Below, one piece after another: positions 6,777 through 10,649 of a DNA stretch of 10,649 nucleotides (its first letter is position 1; every line of letters begins with the position of its first letter). This DNA comes from Acidilobaceae archaeon (GTDB lineage Archaea > Thermoproteota > Thermoprotei_A > Sulfolobales > Acidilobaceae). A program made the position numbers and the translations under genes. The notes under the pieces were generated by a model. The model was not told the origin of the DNA. It was given only the letters and a program-made list of their open reading frames with translations, and did not search any database. The stretch covers positions 1 to 10,649 of the forward strand of contig JALSQL010000075.1 in NCBI GenBank assembly GCA_026985435.1, read 5' to 3'.

Positions 6777-6789
6777 GCGGGCCCGCCAG
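6774..6789. repeat. 16-bp perfect palindrome before apgM
   Basis: CTGGCGGGCCCGCCAG is its own reverse complement over 16 bp. It sits 7 bp after the nitrilase stop and 20 bp before the apgM ATG, directly downstream of a weak TATA-like CTTTAACT. It could be a repressor operator overlapping the transcription start, or a hairpin in the upstream transcript. GC-only palindromes of this size are uncommon by chance but not decisive. Confidence 0.6.
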
Positions 6790-6809
6790 CTGCTGGGCGG
6801 GGGCTTGTC

Positions 6810-8090
6810 ATGGCTAGGCTCAAGCTAGCCTACATAGTCCTCGACGGCGCGGCGGACGGCCCGGCCCCCAAGAGGGCCCTAGACGAGGCCGAGACGCCGC
6901 ACCTAGACAGGCTGGCCGCCACGTCCCTCTGCTTTGGAGTTTACACCATAGCGCCGGGTGTCGCACCTGAGAGTGATGCGGCTGTCCTCAGCCTCCTCGG
7001 CTACGACCCGCACAAGTACTACACGGGCCGAGGCCCCCTCGAGGCTGTGGGCGCCGGGATACCCTTCCGCGACGGACAGGTCGCCTTTAGGGCTAACTTC
7101 GCCACAGTGGATCCGAGGTCCATGCGCATAATCGACCGCCGTGCTGGGAGGAGCGTAACGAGCGTGGAGGCCAGGATGCTCGCGGAGGCCCTCGACGGTA
7201 TGGAACTCGCTGGAGGGGAGGCTAGGGCCCTCTTTAGGGCCACGATAGGCCACCGGGCAGTACTAGTCCTAAGCCACAGGAGCTCGAGGCTGAGCGCGTC
7301 GGTTTCCAACAGCGACCCCGCCTACAAGAGGGTCGGAGCGATATCAGTAGCCCTAAGGGACTATGAGCCCTACATAGCCAAGGTTGAACCACTGGATGAC
7401 ACGCCCGAGGCACGCCTCACCGCCGAGCTCGCGAACGAGTTCACCCGCAGGGCTATCGAGATCCTAGACTCTCACCCAGTTAACGAGGATCGTAGGAGGA
7501 GGGGGCTCCTGCCAGCTAATGCTGTGCTGCTACGCGACGCTGGAGACAGGCTGCCGCCGGTTGAGCCCTTCCGGGAGAGGTTCGGCCTCGATATGGCTAG
7601 CATTGTGGAGATGGTTGTTGAGCGCGGGATCGCTAGGGTCCTGGGACTACACGATATCCCGGTTGAGGTCGAGGGTAGGAGCCGCCGCGATATCCTAGTG
7701 GAGGAGGCCGAGAAGGCTGCCCAAGCGCTAGAGAGGTTTGACGGGGTCTACGTACACCTGAAGGGCCCCGACGAGCCGGGGCACGACGGGGACTTTGAGG
7801 CCAAGAAGGAGGCGATAGAGGATATAGATAGGCACTTCTTCTCCCGCCTCCTAGACCTCGTCGACCCGACCAATATACTCTTTATTGTCACCTCCGATCA
7901 CGCGACGCCCTGGAGCCTGAAGGCCCACAGCGGCGACCCGGTCCCCCTAATGTTCTCCAACCCCCGCATCGGCAGTGGCATCCAAGGCTTCGGAGAGACT
8001 GGCTGTCTCGCCAGCGCCCGCAAGGTACTCGAGGGCGGCTACAATATACTACCAGAGGCGCTCTCAGTAATGGAGAGCCTCGGGCGCTGA
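6810..8090 (+). CDS. apgM: 2,3-bisphosphoglycerate-independent phosphoglycerate mutase, archaeal type
   Basis: Interconverts 3- and 2-phosphoglycerate in glycolysis and gluconeogenesis, in the cytoplasm, with two divalent metal ions. Seen in 426 residues: the N-terminal metal motif IVLDGAADGP with Asp12; the phosphoenzyme serine Ser55 in APESDAAVLSLLGYDP; the GRGPLEAVGAGI segment; and in the C-terminal half HLKGPDEPGHDGDF and TSDHATPW...HSGDPVPLMF, which supply the second set of metal ligands. This is the alkaline-phosphatase-superfamily ApgM pattern, and length is close to the usual 400-415 residues. The insert domain (residues about 70-290) is present. ATG 6810 gives the standard N-terminus and follows a G-rich segment. 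It has its own possible promoter and palindrome 42 bp downstream of the nitrilase gene. No unusual residues were seen. A phosphonoacetate hydrolase or other alkaline-phosphatase member is unlikely given the motif order. Confidence 0.95.
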   Translation: MARLKLAYIVLDGAADGPAPKRALDEAETPHLDRLAATSLCFGVYTIAPGVAPESDAAVLSLLGYDPHKYYTGRGPLEAVGAGIPFRDGQVAFRANFATVDPRSMRIIDRRAGRSVTSVEARMLAEALDGMELAGGEARALFRATIGHRAVLVLSHRSSRLSASVSNSDPAYKRVGAISVALRDYEPYIAKVEPLDDTPEARLTAELANEFTRRAIEILDSHPVNEDRRRRGLLPANAVLLRDAGDRLPPVEPFRERFGLDMASIVEMVVERGIARVLGLHDIPVEVEGRSRRDILVEEAEKAAQALERFDGVYVHLKGPDEPGHDGDFEAKKEAIEDIDRHFFSRLLDLVDPTNILFIVTSDHATPWSLKAHSGDPVPLMFSNPRIGSGIQGFGETGCLASARKVLEGGYNILPEALSVMESLGR

Positions 8091-8122
8091 AGAGCCGGTC
8101 CCCAGCGCTTAGGCGTCCTCAC

Positions 8123-8137
8123 AGCCCCTCCGGGGCT
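8123..8137 (+). terminator. GC hairpin after apgM, possible terminator
   Basis: AGCCCC-TCC-GGGGCT forms a perfect 6-bp stem with a 3-nt loop 33 bp after the apgM stop. It is not followed by a run of T, which archaeal termination usually needs, so it may be only a transcript-end or RNA stability element. A 10-bp direct repeat GAGCCGGTCC (8092-8101 and 8140-8149) brackets it. Confidence 0.3.
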
Positions 8138-8183
8138 CGGAGCCGGTCCACCCGTTCATCCCACCACAACACCGGGAGGCCCT

Positions 8184-8192
8184 CCATATAGG
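8184..8192 (+). promoter_or_regulatory. TATA-like block upstream of the channel gene (distal candidate)
   Basis: CCATATAGG is the best A/T block in the intergenic region; a 26-nt spacing would give a start near 8214 and a leader of about 70 nt before TTG 8286. A nearer, weaker block GTATTACT (8238-8245) would start near 8267 with a leader of about 20 nt. Which is used cannot be decided from sequence. Confidence 0.35.
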
Positions 8193-8253
8193 TCTTCACC
8201 CCCAACGCGGCGGCCCCAGGCTCTGGTGTCACACTGGTATTACTGGCCGCTAG

Positions 8254-8281
8254 CCCGGTTACGCTAGCAGTTCAAACCGGG
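8254..8281. repeat. 7-bp inverted repeat just upstream of the channel start
   Basis: CCCGGTT (8254-8260) and AACCGGG (8275-8281) are exact reverse complements separated by 14 nt. The heptamer CGCTAGC occurs twice, at 8248-8254 and 8262-8268, the second copy inside the loop. The repeat ends 4 nt before the TTG at 8286, so it could be an operator at the start point of the proximal promoter or a 5'-leader hairpin hiding the start codon. No regulator is identified. Confidence 0.4.
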
Positions 8282-8285
8282 GCAC

Positions 8286-9158
8286 TTGGGGGCCCGATTG
8301 CGCGAGGGGATAACGGCTGGCATAGGAACCGTGTGGACGGACGGCTTCATCCTACTGCTACAGTCTATGGTAGGCTCCGTAGCGGCGGCAACCACGATCC
8401 TCTACTACACTAGCCCACTTCATGTCTCTGCCTCCCTTATCCTCCTAGACGTAACCCTGTCCCTCGCCATACTCCTGGGTGTCCTCTGGAGGCACGGGCT
8501 GCCGGGCCCTCCCCTCTGGCCCTCGCTTCCAGCCGCTCTCCCGGCAGCCGCGATATGCTGGCTCCACCACGCCGAGGGTGGCGTATGCGCCATACTCCTG
8601 GCCCTCTCAGCCGCCTCCAGGGCCTACTTCGCGGTGAGCGCCCTCTCCCTGATCACATCACAGTCGAGCGGCCTGATCCTAGGGGCCGACACTACTCTCG
8701 TGCAGCTAGCGATAGTTGCAGCTCTCGTCGTAGCCTCTGGGGCCGTCATGGTGTACGCTGTAGAGTCCCGCGTGCCGGGCAGCCCCATCAGGAGCTTCGG
8801 GGACGCCTTATGGTGGGCGCTCACAACCGTGACCACAGTTGGCTACGGAGACATCGTTCCTGTTACAGTGGAAGGCAGGATAATAGCCTCCCTCCTCATG
8901 CTCTTCGGGATCGGGAGCTTCGGAGTCTTCATCTCGGACATGGCGGCGAGGATAGCTCGGATAACGATCCTAGGCATCGACAGTGGGAGCGTCATAGACA
9001 AGACGAAGCTCACCATACTACGCCGCCTGGCCCGGCTTGAGGAGCTCGACGACAGCGAGCTAGAGATGCTGCTCTCCCAGCTTAGGGCTATACATGCTAT
9101 AGAGCGGAGCTCGACTCAGATAGACCCCCAAGTCCTAGAGGTGTTCGCCCAGAACTAG
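8286..9158 (+). CDS. KvAP-like six-segment potassium channel with a charge-poor S4
   Basis: A membrane protein of 290 residues with the potassium selectivity filter TTVGYGD (183-189) in a pore helix-loop FGDALWWALTTVTTVGYGDIVP, very close to that of the archaeal voltage-gated channel KvAP. S5 is about 138-159 and S6 about 198-220, and both are typical. Four hydrophobic segments precede them (about 20-42, 47-68, 80-96, 102-124), as in a voltage-sensor domain. The fourth, LLALSAASRAYFAVSALSLITS, has one arginine (Arg112) where KvAP has a ladder of them, and the S1-S3 acidic partners are also sparse. The C-terminal tail ends in a charged helix (EELDDSELEMLLSQLRAI) resembling the KvAP tail. No RCK domain is seen. 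TTG 8286 is the most upstream start after an in-frame TAG; TTG 8298 is an alternative. It is probably a potassium leak or otherwise non-voltage-gated channel, which is inference. Confidence 0.88.
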   Translation: MGARLREGITAGIGTVWTDGFILLLQSMVGSVAAATTILYYTSPLHVSASLILLDVTLSLAILLGVLWRHGLPGPPLWPSLPAALPAAAICWLHHAEGGVCAILLALSAASRAYFAVSALSLITSQSSGLILGADTTLVQLAIVAALVVASGAVMVYAVESRVPGSPIRSFGDALWWALTTVTTVGYGDIVPVTVEGRIIASLLMLFGIGSFGVFISDMAARIARITILGIDSGSVIDKTKLTILRRLARLEELDDSELEMLLSQLRAIHAIERSSTQIDPQVLEVFAQN

Positions 9159-9192
9159 CCTGCCAGCATACCGAGGCCTAGCGGGGCGCACA

Positions 9193-9200
9193 CTTTTATA
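9193..9200 (+). promoter_or_regulatory. TATA box of the RAM-domain gene
   Basis: CTTTTATA is a strong archaeal TATA match. The 26-nt spacing gives a start near 9223, so the leader is about 19 nt and carries GGGTGAG about 9 nt before the ATG at 9242, a good Shine-Dalgarno match. This is the clearest promoter in the window. tiaS, 23 bp after this gene, may depend on it. Confidence 0.7.
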
Positions 9201-9241
9201 TTCCCCGGGAGACACTTATCCTGTCGGGTGAGTGGTACACA

Positions 9242-9484
9242 ATGCCTACGGCCATAATCATGATAAACGTTGACGTGGGCAAGGAGAACGAGCTCGCCGA
9301 TAAGATCCTCGAGATACCCCAGGTCAAGGACGTCTACGTGGTATACGGCGTACACGACATCATAGCCATAGTCGAGGCCGCCTCCATGGACGAGCTGAGG
9401 AGCACCATAACAGACAGGATCCGCAGAATGGACGGCGTCAAGTCCACCATGACGTCGATAGTTGTGATGCACAAGAAGAAATAG
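9242..9484 (+). CDS. Stand-alone Lrp/AsnC effector-binding (RAM) domain protein
   Basis: An 80-residue single-domain protein matching the C-terminal RAM domain of Lrp/AsnC regulators: strand TAIIMINVDVGKE, helix ELADKILEIPQV, strand KDVYVVYGVHDIIAIVEA with the conserved glycine-x-x-D turn (GVHD), helix MDELRSTITDRIRRMDGV, and final strand STMTSIVVM. The N-terminal helix-turn-helix of full-length Lrp is absent, so it should not bind DNA by itself. Known: stand-alone RAM proteins form oligomers, often decamers, and can bind amino acids or other small effectors. They may act as sensors or by mixed assembly with full-length Lrp proteins. It has its own strong promoter and ends in a lysine tail (HKKK). 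It lies between the channel gene and tiaS; a functional link with either is not shown. Confidence 0.9.
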   Translation: MPTAIIMINVDVGKENELADKILEIPQVKDVYVVYGVHDIIAIVEAASMDELRSTITDRIRRMDGVKSTMTSIVVMHKKK

Positions 9485-9507
9485 CCCCCCACCCTCAGGG
9501 ACCCCTC

Positions 9508-10649
9508 ATGGCTGTTCTCTCAATATCTTTTGACGATGTGGACTCACGCTTCTGGGGGTGCACAACACACCTCGCGGGCCTCTTTCTGGCAGAGCAGTCC
9601 CGCAGGCCGCGCGTCAGGCCAGCCGACTACCCCCTGCTGGTCAGGCTGAACCCAGCCGTGCCCTGGAAGACCCGGGGCAACGCAGCCGTTGTGGCGAGGC
9701 TCCTCATACCCGACGGGCTGGACTGGCGCGACCTATGCGAAGCGGCGCGAGCCCTCGTAGACGAGTACACCCGGCCGCGGATCGGCGACCCCGTCAAGAG
9801 GCCTGGGGTGGCCTGCGCCCTAGGGGAGCCCTGGGGCGACCCGAGGCTCAGGTGGCTCTACAGGAAGGCCCTGACCGACCTGGTGACTACCGACGTGGCA
9901 GGTAGGGTCTCGGCCAAGGCTGGAGTCGCAACGTTCGGGGGCCGCGGGGTGGTCGGCGCCACGGCTGCTCTCGCAGCACTCGCGCCGGGGGACCCCTACA
10001 CCTTCGAGCTCACAGCCTACCGCCACCCGGACCGGTGGGGTCAGCCCAGGTGCATACTCCACGATAGAGCGGCTGCCGTGGAGTCGTCCACGCCGCCATG
10101 CACGCTCAACAACTACGACCCGCTGAGCCGCCGCCTAACCGCCGCGCCGGGGGGCCCTGACCCCGTGCTGGCAGGCTTCCGGGGCACGTGCCCCAGGCAC
10201 CTGGCCAGGTACTCCGCCGCACTCTGCGAGGAGCCCCACTTCTGGGTTCTCTACAGGAGCAACCAGCACACGGACCCCCACGCTGCACCCCTGCTGCCTC
10301 CTAGGCCGTACAAGTCCGGCACCCTCAGGGGGCGCGTCTACTCCGAGCCGGAGACCATCCCGGGCGGCCACGTTGCGGTTATTGTAGAGTCGAGTGGGTG
10401 GCTCGTTGACGCGCTATTCTTCCGGGAGACGGGCCCCCTGAACAGGGCCGCCAGACTGCTGGGCCCCGGCGACACCGTGACCCTCCACGGCAGCGTGCGC
10501 CCCTACGCCCCCCGGGGGCGCCCGGTGCTAGCGGTTGACAAGATGGTCGTGCACACTGTTACCCCCCGGTTCACACTCGCCTCCCCTAGGTGCCCCCGCT
10601 GCGGGGCCAGGATGAAGAGCTTGGGCAGGAGCGGCGGCTACAAGTGCCC
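9508..10649 (+). CDS. tiaS: tRNA(Ile2) 2-agmatinylcytidine synthetase, 3' end beyond the window
   Basis: Ligates agmatine to C34 of the tRNA-Ile with CAU anticodon, using ATP, so that it decodes AUA and not AUG; essential in archaea, which fits the heavy AUA use here. Seen: 380 codons from ATG 9508, open to the right edge. N-terminal FDDVDS (8-13) and the CTTH that follows at 18-21 form the ATP/Mg site; the Thr corresponding to the Archaeoglobus TiaS autophosphorylation site (Thr18 there) is Thr19. NPAVPWKTRGN starts at Asn48 and NQHTD at 252-256, both diagnostic of TiaS. An OB-fold region follows (SGTLRGRVYSEPE..., about 276-350), and then a zinc ribbon with Cys362, Cys365 and Cys380, the fourth cysteine falling outside the window. 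The family usually has about 420 residues, so roughly 40 are missing. The usual DDTDS is DDVDS here. No clear Shine-Dalgarno was seen; it is 23 bp after the RAM gene, probably in the same transcript. Confidence 0.93.
   Translation, partial: MAVLSISFDDVDSRFWGCTTHLAGLFLAEQSRRPRVRPADYPLLVRLNPAVPWKTRGNAAVVARLLIPDGLDWRDLCEAARALVDEYTRPRIGDPVKRPGVACALGEPWGDPRLRWLYRKALTDLVTTDVAGRVSAKAGVATFGGRGVVGATAALAALAPGDPYTFELTAYRHPDRWGQPRCILHDRAAAVESSTPPCTLNNYDPLSRRLTAAPGGPDPVLAGFRGTCPRHLARYSAALCEEPHFWVLYRSNQHTDPHAAPLLPPRPYKSGTLRGRVYSEPETIPGGHVAVIVESSGWLVDALFFRETGPLNRAARLLGPGDTVTLHGSVRPYAPRGRPVLAVDKMVVHTVTPRFTLASPRCPRCGARMKSLGRSGGYKC

Noticed and set aside
8119..8232. Minus-strand short frame of 37 codons (GTG at 8232) in the apgM-channel gap, with a sensible-looking stretch KTYMEGLPVLWWDE
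   Set aside because: There is no ribosome-binding match or clear TATA box in the right place, no known family and no length to test. It could be a small protein or a gene remnant, but the evidence is too thin to list it.
8263..8285. GTTCAAACC resembling a tRNA T-loop
   Set aside because: The flanking bases do not pair as a T-stem, and no D-arm, anticodon arm or acceptor stem could be found around it on either strand.
8555..9040. Plus-strand 161-codon frame inside the channel gene
   Set aside because: It overlaps the selectivity filter region in another frame and is arginine/histidine rich with no pattern. It is a shadow.
9558..9905. Plus-strand 115-codon frame inside tiaS
   Set aside because: The other frame carries all TiaS motifs (FDDVDS, NPAVPWKTRGN), so this is an out-of-frame shadow.
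1..10649. Search by eye for CRISPR arrays, insertion sequences, rRNA or tRNA genes and a defence cluster
   Set aside because: No regularly spaced repeats, transposase motifs, terminal inverted repeats with target duplications or RNA gene structures were found. The MrfA-type helicase alone is not enough to claim a defence system.

Overview
The window looks like chromosomal DNA of a hyperthermophilic crenarchaeon (Thermoproteota), most likely of the Desulfurococcales. The signs are two archaeal marker functions (a TiaS-type tRNA-Ile2 agmatinylation enzyme and a geranylgeranyl-reductase-family lipid enzyme), an archaeal-type cofactor-independent phosphoglycerate mutase, a KvAP-like potassium channel, high GC, heavy use of AGG/AGA and ATA codons, GTG/TTG (and apparently CTG) starts, very short leaders and short A/T blocks that serve as TATA boxes in a GC-rich background. 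The narrower guess (Aeropyrum/Pyrodictiaceae relatives) is inference from composition and gene style only.

Layout. 1-2582 (minus strand): a two-gene unit. An unrecognised 134-residue protein is joined by a 4-nt GTGA overlap to a large MrfA/Hrq1-type SF2 helicase, which runs off the left edge inside its C-terminal zinc-binding motif. 2674-3792 (plus): an FAD-dependent geranylgeranyl-reductase-family protein whose N-terminal dinucleotide-binding motif lies upstream of every ATG/GTG/TTG, so it seems to start at CTG. 3787-4736 (minus): an unrecognised 195-residue protein, convergent with the reductase and overlapping it by 6 bp, and upstream of it a basic TRAM-domain protein. 4816-6767 (plus): a PMT-like (GT39/GT-C) membrane glycosyltransferase overlapping a nitrilase-superfamily amidohydrolase by GTGA. 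6810-8090: apgM. 8091-8285: a 195-bp intergenic region with TATA-like blocks and an inverted repeat just before the next gene. 8286-9158: a six-segment potassium channel with an intact selectivity filter but almost no charge in its S4-like segment. 9242-9484: a stand-alone Lrp/AsnC effector-binding (RAM) domain. 9508-end: tiaS, cut by the right edge inside its zinc ribbon.

The genes are mostly housekeeping or membrane functions: lipid saturation, surface glycosylation, glycolysis/gluconeogenesis, ion conductance, tRNA modification and DNA repair. No mobile element, CRISPR array, tRNA or rRNA was seen. The parts most worth a second look are the charge-poor channel, the coupled PMT-nitrilase pair, the small protein coupled to the helicase, the CTG start, and the two divergent promoters that each seem to share one central A/T block.
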